DNA from: Deroplatys truncata
Lineage: Eukaryota; Arthropoda; Insecta; Mantodea; Mantidae
Reading direction: 5' to 3'
Assembly: GCA_030765065.1 (NCBI GenBank)
Contig: CM060989.1
Coordinates: forward strand, 33,409,501-33,473,500
Length of the DNA stretch: 64,000 nucleotides
Below the pieces are notes generated by a model, which searched no databases, was not told the origin of the DNA, and was given only the letters and a program-made list of their open reading frames with translations. This document shows, piece after piece, positions 11,666 through 25,600 of the stretch; position 1 is the first letter of the stretch, and every line of letters starts with the position of its first letter. The position numbers were made by a program, and so were the translations under genes.

Positions 11666-12154
11666 TTAATAAGAACAAAATAAACTTCATTGTGCATGGT
11701 CTTTCTGAAACACAAAACTCATCCTGTGTATTGAAAACAAAGGGTCAGTTTAGAGTGTTCTCCAGTTTATAGATTAATAAATAAGAAGAGGTTCAAAAAC
11801 TAAAGTATTAATTGATTAAAAATGTTTTATATTTGGCATCATAGTGCAAGAAATAATTCTCTCCTATAATATTAAAGACTTCTTAAAACATGACTTTTTA
11901 TAACCTTCATAACCCAAGGGATTATTAATTTCTACTTTAAATACAGTTTATTTCCTGAATTGACTTGTCTTGTTCGATACAGATTTCCGTCATTGCTCCA
12001 GATGCACTTTAGCCTTGGGCTTACTGTGCTATTTGTATGATTTTAAAGCCAATTCATTATATCTGCACCTTTACCAAGGAATAGTCTCATAACAGATATG
12101 GTTTTAAGTTCTTCTCGTTCTAAATACATTTTCCCAAAAGCAACATATCTCCTG
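11666..12154. other. No gene recognised
   Basis: AT-rich sequence upstream of the LINE RNase H tail, with no motif seen. A FASN 5' non-coding exon or promoter could lie anywhere from here leftwards but cannot be recognised by eye. Confidence 0.35.
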
Positions 12155-12598
12155 TAAGCCAAGGCCTCACATGAGCATGTAATGTGCTGGTCTGTTTGTT
12201 TCTTTCTTGCATAGTGTACAATCTAAGTTACTCTGAAACACTCCCATCATGTTAAGATGCTTTTTCACAGGAGCATATCCTATGAGAAATGCAGTAGTTG
12301 TTCTCAGCTGAAGTCTCTTACATTTAAGTAAGCTTTCAACTCTTTTGTTACATGGATTTCTAATAAATAGTTTACCATGTTTGTTTCCTGGTGTTTTAAG
12401 CCAGGTTTTATGATGTCCTACTTTGGACCAGTTCTTAATAGCCTCTCTTTCTAAACATCGAGATGTTCTTAGTCGGGTCTGGCCTAATAAATTGTGAAGC
12501 TGCTCCTTGTCTTGCAAGTTCATCAGCTTTTTCATTTCCCTCTATGCCACTATGACCTGGCACCCAGATGAGATTTTCTGACTTTAGTGATGATATAT
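12155..12598 (-). pseudogene. LINE RNase H domain tail
   Basis: The minus strand reads LIWVPGHSGIEGNEKADELA, the RNase H C-terminal motif with HSG...NE(K/x)AD. After a frame change come AIKNWSKVGHHKTWLKTPG, RTTTAFLIGYAPVKKHL and CTLCKKE, a zinc-knuckle-like ending. This order (RNase H, then a CxxC tail) is that of Jockey/I-type LINE ORF2 proteins. It lies only 170 bp before the first FASN coding exon, within the presumed 5' UTR intron. Confidence 0.82.
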
Positions 12599-12767
12599 TA
12601 TGTCAAAATCAAAATGTGTTACATATATCATTGGGTTTAATTTAAAAATAAACATAGTGTGAATGACAATATTGTTGAACTGTACCTAGGTCATACATAT
12701 TTTACTCAAAACATGAATACACAACATTTAAATTTCTGCATGTTTAAGTTCCATTCCTCTTTTGCAG

Positions 12768-13005
12768 TAGTAAAAAATGCCAGCACGATTCCCAGAAGTT
12801 GAAGTCCGTCGCCCAGTGGTTAACCGTACTCCAGTAGAAACAATTGAGGTTGGAGATGTACCCTGGAAGAGCACTTTTGATGATGAGGTTGTCATCACGG
12901 GTCTCTCTGGCAAACTTCCAGAGAGCAGCAATATAGAGGAATTCCGGCAGCAGTTGTTTGAGGGTATAGACCTCATTACAGACGATGAACGAAGATGGCC
13001 CTCAG
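12768..13005 (+). CDS. FASN: FASN coding exon 1 (start codon, N-terminus of KS)
   Basis: Starts after a TTTGCAG acceptor (AG at 12766-12767); nine untranslated bases precede ATG 12777-12779, so at least one non-coding 5' exon must exist upstream. Encodes residues 1-76, starting [13 protein letters not shown] and reaching [14 protein letters not shown], the first beta strand of KS, and then the RRWPS turn. It has an N-terminal extension of about 34 residues relative to vertebrate FASN. Donor GTACAC at 13006; ends in phase 1. The start is chosen because the frame upstream is non-coding and the Kozak context (AAAAATGC) is A-rich, as usual in insects. Confidence 0.94.
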
Positions 13006-13622
13006 GTACACTTATCTCTAGTTCCATTGTAAGGGGCAGTCATTTTAAAATTTATCCTACAAGAAATTCCTGATTACATTATCATGCTCCACAAGGGACT
13101 TTTTAGTTTGTTTACTGTTATATTTATTAATCTAACTAAAGCAATCTGCCATAACACATTCCAGTTTTCAGTAAGTAGGTAACAAGGCAGAGCTGTATAA
13201 TAGCAATAAATTAAAATGACCAATTAGGAATCTCCATTCGTATTATGTAATTTCAAAGTAAACTTTTTTAAAGAAAATTAATCTCCAGAGAAAATGACTG
13301 TTTTGAAATTAAGCCCTTTTAAGTTGGCAGCATAGAGAAGTAATTGTTTAAACTTTCGAATCTAGTTGAAATCCAGAAAATAATATTTCAGATTCTAAGA
13401 GACACATCATTCAGTTCTACTTAAATTTTTCTAAAAAATGTTCACACATAAACTTTAGCATTTAACATTTTTTTGGAATTAGTAGAAAGAAATTTTTGGA
13501 ACAATTTGGCATCTATATAGGCAGGGCCGGTTCCAGGAGTTTGGCTGCGCCATGCAATAATTGCAAGTGCCCCCCCTCATGCTTTTATCTGCAATGTCAG
13601 GCCTCCATGCATAATCTTGCAT

Positions 13623-13670
<48 letters not shown>

Positions 13671-16600
13671 TGTGGGTGGGTGTGATATATGACGAAAGAG
13701 TAAAAGAAAAAACAGGGACAATTGCACTAAAAATGTTCAGTATTTCGGGTTTACCGGTTCATCAGGAGATTAAAAGATTAAAAAACCATACACAAAATGA
13801 AAACATACTTGACAGTCACTAGTTAATGATCATCTGTCTGCAGCCTACGATAGATCTATTGTGGCTATCCTCCCTCCAGAGGAAGGTATACATGACTTGA
13901 ACCTTCATGTTTATAAAAATGATGCTTATTGTTGAACATTGCCACACAGGATGTTTTGACGATCATCAATGAGGGTCACATATAAAGTGACCAACTCTGG
14001 CTTTTCATTTGTCACCAGTTTCATAACAAAAAAATCTCCAGGAAGTTGCAAAAAATTTTAAGCATAATTTGTAATTACATCCTGTTTTCAAATATCTTGT
14101 TTATGTTTTAAGATTTTTCCGCCACTTAAAAGCCGCTGCCCTGGGCATTGGCATGGCTTGATTCCCCCTGCGCCAGCCCTGTATATAGGGAAAGTAAGAG
14201 AAAAGCGGTGGAGGAAAGTGATTAAGGCAAAGGAAGAATTTAATAATACAGATAACAAAGAAAGCAAAGCAATAGGGAAGGAAAAATCAAATATAAATAT
14301 CCACTTCTAATAAAATGTATAGTTAGAGTTACACAACAAACAGGATGTTAGTAGAATGAGGTCCAAAAATAACAAGTACTCAAGAACAATGAAATATATT
14401 GTAAAACTGTAATGTAAATGTCCAGAAATACATAAATCATGCATTCATTCATTCATTCATAAGGAACCTACTTAATGTCAGTTTTTTGTTTTTCTTTTTA
14501 AGTATTAAGTTTTCATTGATATTCAAATTTCGCTATTTGGAGATATTCATAAATAATTGATGTAGATTTTCGGATCTCACTGCCTTTACTAAGAACATTT
14601 TTTTTTTACTTTCTCTACTACGTATAGTAAGTAGGGGAAGTATTGCATTCCACCCAAAAATTCGATACCGAGATTTCATCGGAAATACATGTTTTGAGAC
14701 CTCCTGAATCCAAAAAAAGCATTTTTGGAAACATGTCCGTGTGTGTGTCTGTGTGTCTGTGTGTGTCTGTGAACAGCATAACTCAAAAACGAACAGTGGA
14801 TAAGCACCAAACTTGGTATTTAGGCTCAGTATCTTCCAGAGATGCGACACGAAGGTTTTCAAGAAAATCCCCCCACCCCAGACTACCCTTTACATGGAAG
14901 ATTTTTCGAAAATTTTAATTTTCTCAAAAATGGCTCTAACGATTTTGATTAAAATATCATATGTTTAACATAATGTCATGAGAAATGAAATGTATATCTT
15001 GAATTTTCTGGGAATGTCTCCAAAAGTATTCTTCATTGTGAACGACTTTTGCATAACAGGTAAACCATAAGAGATAGACAAAATTTTACTACACAAAAAA
15101 TGTAGATCGCATTAAAATACACAACTTATGTCATATACATTTCTTTTGTTGAGTGAACCGTTTTCGAGATATTGCTTATTATTTTCTTAAATTTTACAAT
15201 ACTTATACTTTTTCTCAAATTCGTTATTCATATTTTTTATGTCCTGGACATGCAAAGAGAATGGAATGCGCCACATAGCAACCAGCGTTAAAATATTTGA
15301 CTATCGCTTAAAACCTACCATATTCCCCTTGCATCTACAAGAAAATTATCAATAAGATTGACATCTCGATATCTCCATTAACATGAAGCATATGGAGAAT
15401 AAGCGTTTGTAAAAATAGTTTGTACAAGAGTAGAGAAAGTCATGTGAGTGTAACACATCAGATTTTTTTAAATAGATCTATTACACTGGGGAATACAATG
15501 AAGAAAAAATAAACTGAAAGCTTAGAAACATATCTTTAATATTAAAGCAGATGTTATAAGTAACTTAATGTTTACATGTTATATATATTTTGTCTCTATA
15601 GGCTTATATGGCTTGCCAACCAGAACTGGGAAGCTAAAAGATCTAAAACATTTTGATGCCACCTTCTTTGGAGTACATGCAAAACAGGCACATGTTATGG
15701 ATCCACAGTTGCGTATGCTACTTGAACTGACTCATGAAGCCATCATTGATGCAGGTAAGTAAACTATCTTGCTTATTTGTATTTATTGTTTAAATAAGTG
15801 CAAAATCTCTTAAACACTGGTTTGCTAAATCCTATTGGCATAGCTATGTCTATTATTAAAGGATACTTATACGAAACACCATAGTCCAAGGTAAAATGGT
15901 TAGAAAGAGTATATACGATGGTAGCACAAATAAGATCTTGTCGTGAATAAAGATAAGACACATGCAGTCTCATCTAGACACTCAAAAAATAACAAATTTA
16001 GAAATGGAAGGTAATCTAATAAGTTGTGTATAACTTATTAAATTCCTAGCAATATGAATAAATGCAAATTTGAAATGGAAGGTGCAGGTGGAAAAACTAA
16101 CAGCAAATTTGAGCCAGGTATGTTTTGCAATAAATATTTTAAGAGAAAGAGTTAACCTTACAGCCCTGAGAAACATGTTCTTGCATATTTCCATAGCATA
16201 ATGAAGTGTGGGAAGTATATTTTGGGGGAATAAGGGAAGTATCATTTGAAAAATTTAAAAAAAAAAAAAAAATCCTTAGAACTTCTGTTTAAAGGCAAAA
16301 GAGAAACATGGTGCAAACCACTTTTCCCCATTCATTAAATATTTTATCATTTCCATCTCTATTTATATTAGAATTATTATTATATGTTAAATATTTGTCT
16401 GAATTTAAGAAAAATCAGGATAAACATAGTTATGAGACAGGAAATGAGTGTCTAAGCAACAATTATTATAGGACCTCACTATACATGGAAAGTGCTATAT
16501 ACAATGGCATTAAATTATACAACCAATTGCCACAAGATGTCAGGAAAATCTGTTCCACTGACAAATTTAAAATAAAAGTGCAGACTTTATTAATAAGAAA

Positions 16601-19600
16601 TTATTTTTTTTCATTGTGTGTGGGTGGGTGGATTTATTACTTATGAGGGCAGTCCCAGAAGTACCCGACCTGATGTATATATAGAAGTGGTTGTTTCAAA
16701 CAAATGACTGTGGTAGAAAGTACCACCATTATAAAGCTTAAGTTTGAAGTTTGACGATGCTACGTTGTTTAGTAATTGTTTGGCAGCCATTAATGGTGAA
16801 CTCTCTCAGCGAATTTGTAAACATGGATAAAACTGGCCATTGTATGTGATACAATACTTTCAATTGAAAGGTCTTAGTACAACTAATATTAAAGCTGAGC
16901 TAGATTCTACTCTGGGGGAGTCTGCTCCTTCGTTTACAACAGTAAGATACTGGGTGGCAGAGTTTAAGTGAGGCCGTACGAGCTGCCAAGATGAACATCG
17001 CTGTGGTCAACCAAATGAGGTGACCACGCCAGAAATTGTGAAGAAAATCCACAAAATGGTATTGGATGACTGTCGACTGAAAGTGCACAAGCTAGCAGAC
17101 ATTGTAGGCATTTCAAATAGTGCTGCACATCGCATGCTATCTGAAAATTTAGACATAAGAAAGATGTGTGCAAGATGGGTGCCTCATTTACTCACAATTG
17201 AACAAAAGCAGCATCGTGAGGATGTTTCAATTGAGTATTTGCCGATGTTTCACTGCAATAAAGCAGAGTTTTTGCATTGATTCATAACCATGGGTCCATC
17301 ACTTCACACTTGAGATGAAGGAACAGTCAGAACAGTGGATTGAAAGGGAAGAATTGGCTCCAAAGAAGGCGAAGACAGTTCCATCGGCAGGCAATCTTAT
17401 GTCGTCAGTTTTTTGGGATGTGCTTGGGATAATTTTCATTGATTATCTTCAAAAAGGAAAAGCAATCAATGGCAAGTATTATGTAAACTTATTGCAGTGT
17501 TTGAATGATGAAATCAAGCAAAAACGGCCGCATTTAATGAAAAAGAAAGTTCTGTTTCATCAAAACAATGCACCAGTACACACGTCCATTATTGCCATGG
17601 CCAAAATCAATGAGTTAAAGTTCAATTTGTTTCCTCATGCACCCTATTCGCCAGACTTAGCCCCCTCTGATTATTTTCTGTTTCCAAAGTTGAAGTTGAT
17701 GGTTATTTTACAGAACTCGACGGTTCTCACTATAAACAAGGTATCGAAACTATTGAACATTGCTGGGAGAAGTGTATCGAACTGAAAGGAGACTATGTAG
17801 AGAAATAAATGTTTTTTCCCAAAATTTTTGTGTTTTCTTTGTTAGGTTGGATACTTCTGGGATAGTCCTCATATATCCTATTAAAACTCGGTGTAAAAAT
17901 TGCAACCTCTGTATTTAAAAGTGGTGGCATGATCTATATCATGTGTGTGATGTAAAGGATGAAAATAAAGGTATTACTACTAATATTATATGGTATTGAA
18001 ATATGGGGACTGGCTAATAGATGGGAAATCATAGATTCAGTGTAAAGTCATTCTGCAGAGAAGCTAATGCCTAGTCAATTTCAGCAGTGAAAGAAATTCC
18101 TCAAGAAGAAATGGAACAAGTGGCAAGAAAAGGTTTAATTATAGAGGGAATTCTGAAGTATTGGAATAGGATTCTAATTCAGCATATTACAGATTTTCAC
18201 CATGGGCATGGAAAGCATTAAATTCTATTGCATTATATTGTAACTTAAGTTTACAGACGGAATGTACAGTATTTTTCAAAACATAATGTCCTCGCCTCCC
18301 ACCTCTGCCCAGTCTGCAGAGTTTTGAGAATTGGCTTTACAAGGTTTGTGATTTAAAGCAAACCTCACAGTTGTCAAATCTTTAGTGATTCTTAAACTGT
18401 GGAGCACAATTCTTGGATAGCACACATGAAGATGTTTGTTTACATAACCTAGCACCTCTTCCAGTGAGGGAGCTGTTTGTATTTTTCACGGGAGTTTTTG
18501 GTGAGGAAGGTCTAGGTTGCTGAAGTTGATTCACATCGTTAGATTCAGGCGATATCCAGGGTCAGAAAAGGAACGATATGTTGTACACTAACTCACCGGT
18601 TTGCAAACTTACAACATCAAATACAAACTAGACTGATTGCTGATGAAGCTGAATGAAACACAGAAAACATACGGCTATGTTGTTTCTCCTAATGAGGGTT
18701 GCCTTTTGTTTGCTAATGGTTATTGCCCAGTGGCAGGGTGAAGGGTATGGGGTGAGGCCGTTATGTTTTGAAAAAAGTGTACCATGTTGGCAAGTGGAAA
18801 TCAATTTGTTTTAACCTGTCTGTTGCACCTTTTAAAGCATATTATTGTAATTATCTTATTAGAATTAATTATTGATATATACATTGTTAACAGGAGTGAA
18901 TCCAGTTGACATCAGAGGCAGCAAAACAGGTGTATTTATTGGTGTATCAGACAGTGAATCAGATGAGTACTGGACGTCCGACCCAGAGAAAGTTAATGGC
19001 TATGGACTAACAGGATGCTGCCGTGCAATGTTTCCAAATAGAATCTCATATACATTTGACTTCAATGGTGAGAAACATTCTCTTTGATCAAGTGATTACT
19101 AGTGACCATTACTACTTTAATTAAAAGATTTTAAATGTATAATGCTTTTTAATCTTTTTATACTTAACATACTTTAGATAGCTTTTCAATGAATAGATTG
19201 ATTTATTACAATTTTATTAAATGCACCAGTGAGGGTTAATTTGTATCAGATCAGCAGGTACCCTTACCACGTTATTTCTTGCTGAATTTCTCATTTATTC
19301 TAACATAACTTTTGAGGATAAACAAACATTATGGTAATGATTGACCTACTGTTCATTTCAAACCAGAGTGCCTCTCACTGTAAACAAACTCTTTGTATTA
19401 TCCGCGCGAAAGTAGTTTGCAATCCCTGCCCCTAATGGCTGCTTGTTCCCCTCTCACGTGCTTGTTCAACATTGTTTCAATCTATAAAAAAGGCACCCTG
19501 CGTGAGAATCATAGTTCAAAATGCAACCTGAGGTGACAATCAATTGTATAAGTATGCAGAAATGAGCATTTTACTTACATTAATCACAATCCTCGGGCAA

Positions 19601-22600
19601 AAGTGCAACACCCAAATCTGAATCCTCCGAAGATGACTCATCTGCCATTTTGGAACCAGAACTACTCTCCAAAATAATGACAAGTTTATCCACAATTCCA
19701 GAGCACTGTCGCACACAAAACAAGTTCCCACATTTGATTCTCCTCTTCTATTATGTCTGTTTATATGCTCTGCATGCTTTGGTTACACTTCTCACTGAAA
19801 CACATGTAAAATCGGATATTACTTTCGTAATATGCACTAATGCAAGTGTTGGGTATTTTTCTAATAGTGAGTTGAATATATTAAGTATTGTTTGTTTTTC
19901 ACCACATTTTAACTGTTTGCTGCTTTTGTGTTTGAACATTTATTCACACCACACGCACCTTCGTCTGCCATGAGAACTCAAATACCAACTGATTAAATCA
20001 CAAGATTTGACCCGAGCTGAGCACATGTGTGCCTGCGTATTATGAATGCCTGTTCGCTTATCATATTTCCTGTGTTAGGCAAAGTGTTTATTCGGTACTC
20101 AGATAGCACCTCTGGGAATTCATTGCTGCATTTCTTGTATATGCAAGAGAATGGCAGTCATGCATACAGTTGGTATTAACAAGCAAGATACTCTCGGCGT
20201 TAGCGCAATAGCAGACAAAAATCATATTGTGTAATCTCTTAACAGTTAGTACATATCCATTACCTTCAGCAATGAGTTCTTATGATAACTGCAATAAAAT
20301 GTGCAGTTCTATACCTTTCCTGCCCCAATGTTTCATGATACAATACATTTTTTTAAGGAACTATTTACATTGGCATAAGAGTGTGTTCTTGGGTTCGTGA
20401 CAAGCCGAAGCACGTGCTTTTGTTTACACCAGAGGGAACTCTGGTTTGGAATGTACAGTAGTTGGTAGGTTTCTTTCTGATACTCTTTTAAAAATGTGTT
20501 GAAATGATTGAGGAGTGGTAAACAAAATAGAGAAAAGAATAAAATAAGTAATTATCCCTTAACTAACCATAGGCATGTTTGGAATACTGCCACCATAATG
20601 CATCAGCAGCCACTCATTACTGAGAGGGTTTAATATTCATAATTATATTTGTTGAACATTAAGACATTACAGTCCAATGCAATGAGATAAAATATTAACA
20701 TTTTCAGTATTCAAAACCTAAGGCCTCAGTCACAATGAAGACATAATACAGCAAAGGGCAGGTGTGTGATAAGACCATTCACAATGCAGTCATAAGTAGG
20801 ACTCTCCATTTATCTATTTTGTTCCTTTGTTTACAATTTTACAGGTGGTACCTGGGTTCGATATCAGGGATTTGTAGTGGACAAAGCAGCGACTGGGGGG
20901 GTTTTCTCCGGGTTCTCTGGTTTCCCCCACCATTTCATTCCACCGGTGCTCCATCTTTACTTTCCTGTCATTCATTTCACTCACTTTCATCTATCATCTA
21001 CTTCGTCGCTTTCATCCCTGGCTGATCACCCATCCTGGTTGTTCATTCTCTGATCCAGAGTGTCCCTCTGCTCCTCGACAGGCATCTGACCCTAGGCATT
21101 GGCTTGTAAGTCCTACATAAGAGGAGGATAGACAGGTGGAGATGAGAGAGTTTACAATCGTACACTTTGTGTATAGTATGTTTCATGCTTATTAGAGTAA
21201 AATATACTAATTTTATGGTGCCTATAATTGCCTGTTTTAATAGTGCATGCCTTTTCATAATTTAAGGGCCTATTTTGGCTTTTTTACTTTTTCTACCATG
21301 TATAGTAAGTAGAGGAAGTATTGCACTCCATCTAAAAAGTCTATACTGATATTTCATGAGAAATGCATGTTTTGAGGTGCCCTGAATCCAAATAAAGCAT
21401 TTTTGGAAACATGTACATGCGTGTGTCTGTCTGCCTGTGAACAGCATAACTCAAAAACAAAAAGTCGGATAAATACCAAATTTGGTATTTGAGTTTAATA
21501 TCTTCCAAGGACGCAACACAAAGATTTTCAAGAAAATCCCTCCACCCCAGACTACCTTTTATTTTTTGAAAATTCTGATTTTCTCAAAAATGGCTCTAAT
21601 GATTTTGATTAAAATATCATATGTTTAAGATATTTTCATGTCAAATTAAACGTGTATCTTGAATTTTCTGGGAATGTCCTGAAAGTTCTCTTCATTCTGG
21701 ATTCTTTTGCATAACTAGTAAACCTAAACCATGAGAGATAGATAATTTTATTACACAAAATATGTATGTCTCATTAGAACACACAATTTAAGTCGCAATT
21801 TTTTGTTTTGTTTTGTTTTAGTGGTGGAGTTATTATTGTTATTTGTTTGACTTTTCCAATACTTATACATTTTCTCAAATGGGAATTCATTATTCATGTT
21901 TTTATGTCCTGGACATGCAAAGAGAATGGAATGCTCCACATAGCAACCAGCTCTTAAAAGATTTGACTATCATTTAAATCCTACCATATTCCCCTTGCAC
22001 CTACAAGAAAATTAGCAATAAGATAGTTTCTGCAAATGTTTATCTCAGTTAAAATGAAGTGGATGGAGAATAAGTGTTTGTAAAAATAGTTTGTACAGGA
22101 GTAGAGAAAGTCATGTGAGTGCAACACAGCAGAACTTTATGTATGTAATGAGAACATGTAGTGAAAAGCAACTTTTGTTGTTCTGTTTGAAGTTTATGCA
22201 ATGCTGGTGTACATTGGAAAAACAAAAAGGAACATAGACACATGCTTCAAGGAACACTGGCGTTGTATAAAGTTCAAACAGACCGACAAATCAGCAGTTG
22301 CTTTTAACTTCTGGACTCCAAACCATGAAATAGACCCAACATCCAGTTGCTGTAACCAGCCTAAAAACTCAAAGAGCTTGAAATATGGGAAAAAATTTAC
22401 ATAAAGAAGTTTGAAAACCGCATCATGAACTTTGATTTGCCAGAAGCAGACAACCCTCTTTTTAGTTCTTCATCCATAGGCCACCAGAGTACACCCCAGG
22501 CTTAACAATACGACTCAAGAGTTGATCTGACAGTCAACAGGCAGCTGATGATGTGAGCTCATGCTCACGATAAGGCGAGTGAAGCTAGTAAGACTGCTTA

Positions 22601-25600
22601 GGTTTGACTACACTGTCATCAAGTATATTTTATAAATATATTTTTGCAATCTCTTGCGCTCTGTAGCACCTTGTGTGACACTTAAAGCTTCCATTAAATA
22701 ACATGGGTGCATAATTTCCCATTTATGCTATGTCTGCGCTTCTTTTCATTGTGAATGGACCTTAACTAGGCAAGAACTTTACTAGTGTGGCATGATGATA
22801 AAAGCAGAGTATGAACAATTATACAATTTATTTACAGCTGCACATTTTTTAATATTTCAAATACGTTCCATCATGATAAAATCATAGGCTAGCTATGCAG
22901 TATGTGATCTCTAGAATTGCATTTGTTATATCAAACTGTATTTTACTTTGCAGGTCCCAGCTATGCAATTGACACGGCCTGTTCCTCAAGTATGTTTGCC
23001 TTGCAGCAAGCAGTTAATGCAATTCGTACAGGACAGTGCAATTCTGCCATAGTTGGTGGTGTTAATTTATTGCTAAAGCCGACATGCTCATTGCAGTTTC
23101 ATAGATTGAATATGCTGAGTCCACAGGGAATGTGCAAGGCATTTGATGCCTCAGGTAAGTGTCTACATATCCTTCCGTGCAGAGACAGTGGTGATTAATC
23201 TGTTGTAAGCAATATTTAAGAAAAATTGTTTGATAATACACAAGAACGTTTTTTGTCTAGACTAAGTGGAACTGAAGATCGAAAATTTGGATAAAACAAA
23301 AAAAAAAAAAAAAAAACAAAAAAAAAAAAAACAAAAAAAAACTATAAAATGAATATAAACTACTAATCTATACAAACCTTTATTTTGGCACTAACAAGAA
23401 TAAAAAAAGAAAGAAAGAAAGAAAGAAAAAAAAACATTTTCTGTTATTTAAACTTGATTCTGTACTCAATTTTATTTTTTAAAATAGTATAAAAGTTTTT
23501 TTTTTTGTTTCAAATTTGAGCTGAGAAGCAAAGTAAGCAAAAAATCAATCTGGATAAACTACATTCTCATTAGCTGGATTTAGTCATATTATAGCATGCT
23601 CAGAGTACATGAATTGTAAATTTGATCGTTAAATGCATAAGCACCTCTATACCATTTTTACTCTAAGCTGAAAGGAGAAGTAAACAAAACTTAAATGTAT
23701 TACTGCCGAGCACCACGTAGGGCTGACGTACCCGCAAGAGGAAATTGCTTCATACAGAATGTGAATACAGTATATTGTGCAGCTTGGGGATTATTAGCTT
23801 TTAAACATTGTATGTCTTATTCCTATATTTTGCCTTATATCCTAAACCTCTAACATATAATGTGAAGAGTAGACAAATAAAAGTTGTATCTGAACAGTTT
23901 GGCATCTGTTCTTAACTTCAGGCTTTAGAAATCATTCATTTAATGGCTAATATCAGTATATCACTTTTGCTTTAACCTTTTATGAGTCAACAAGTTAAAA
24001 AAAACGATTAGCACTATAGGTTAAAACACAATAGAAAACAAATGCGACCCAAGCTAACAGCAAGTTCAATTATTGCTAAACAATGGCCAACTATTAGAAA
24101 ATAAGATCGGATCGAAATTTGTTATATGGAAACACCTACCGCATTCAAATCGCTTTGTATACACCAAAGATACTATCCTCTACTATACTCGTAAGACGCT
24201 GCACGCTCATTTTGTTTTTATTAGCGAAAATCGTTAATCACGTGTGTAATAAAATGCACAGCAAAGCCTCTTTTATCACTTCCATAATTTGCAATTTATT
24301 CTTCTCAAAAACATTCAGTAACCTCGAAACCACTTAAAAAATACAGAAAAACAAATTAACATATGCTTTACAGGTTTGGCAACCTAAATCCAAGTTAACC
24401 AACATAAGAGCTTGAATTATTTTATTCTCGAACTTTGTGTATCCAAATCGATCTCAATACGTATTGAATTTAACATGGAATTGTGGATTGCATTCAGTAT
24501 GGGATTGGACTCGAATCAATTTCAATTCCCCATGGAAACCTAGTGATTTTCTCAACATGTTGCAAAAGTACACTGGTGGCTCATCCGAAACAAACTGCAG
24601 CGCCTGCACATAGCCTCTTAAACCCTCTGCTGTAACGGTTCATTTAGTAAGAGGTAAATCTGAATAAACACATTTAGTTTCATAAATTGAACTGTTTCAG
24701 TAATGGATTTTTTAAAATTTTTCTGCATGAGAATAACCACAAAATGTTACAATCTTAACCCAGCTGTTTTTTTGTAGAGGAAGAGACGACACGTAGCATA
24801 ACCTTGCTGACACCCCAGTTATTCCCCATCTGTATACCGAATAATATGTTAATATTGTTAGGCTGGGCACGTAAACTATAAATAATAACATAAGGTTTAG
24901 CATCCACATGAAAGATTCTTCAAGCCTACTTCCCTCAGTTGCCTAATGTGTAGTATTAGCGTTTCCGATAATTTAAGTGAGCTGAAGTAATTTATCATCA
25001 GCGTTTGCGATCTCTGCCTTAGAAGCACAATTAGAGTTATGCCAGTATGAAAAGTACATCGGTAAGCAAATATGCTTAAATCTGCTGAAAATACGGAGTA
25101 GTTTTTATTTTTTCCTGTTTTGTTGATCCGACGGGTAAACAAATGAGTGGTATATTTAAAATAAGTTTTCCCGTTACATGAAAATACAGAGTAGATCTAA
25201 TTTTTATTTGGCAGAGTTTTGGTTGTTGGTATGATGGGAAAATGAATGTGTTGGCAACACTGACCAGGACACAACATGGCCCGTTAGCACTTGCAAGGGA
25301 AAATACCAGTAGCTTGCTGCATTGCCATTTATGTTCCAGGAAAGCAAACTTCTAAATGATGAAACCTACAGAAATATAACATAGCATTCTTCATCATTTG
25401 TGCTCGTATCTATTAACCATTCTATTTTGGCCAGAGCAGTGCTTTCCATTCTTCATAAAATAACTGTCAGACTGTTGAATTGTAATTATTATTTAAAACA
25501 CTTGGTAGCATAATGCAAAATTTTGTTCTGTTCTGCTGTGATAGTTTACACACACATACACATCTATATCTATGTTTAAAATGTTGAAGTGCATGCAGAA

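Noticed and set aside
12728..13027. Minus-strand 99-codon frame opposite FASN exon 1
   Set aside because: Shadow of the coding exon; no motif, and the plus strand matches KS.
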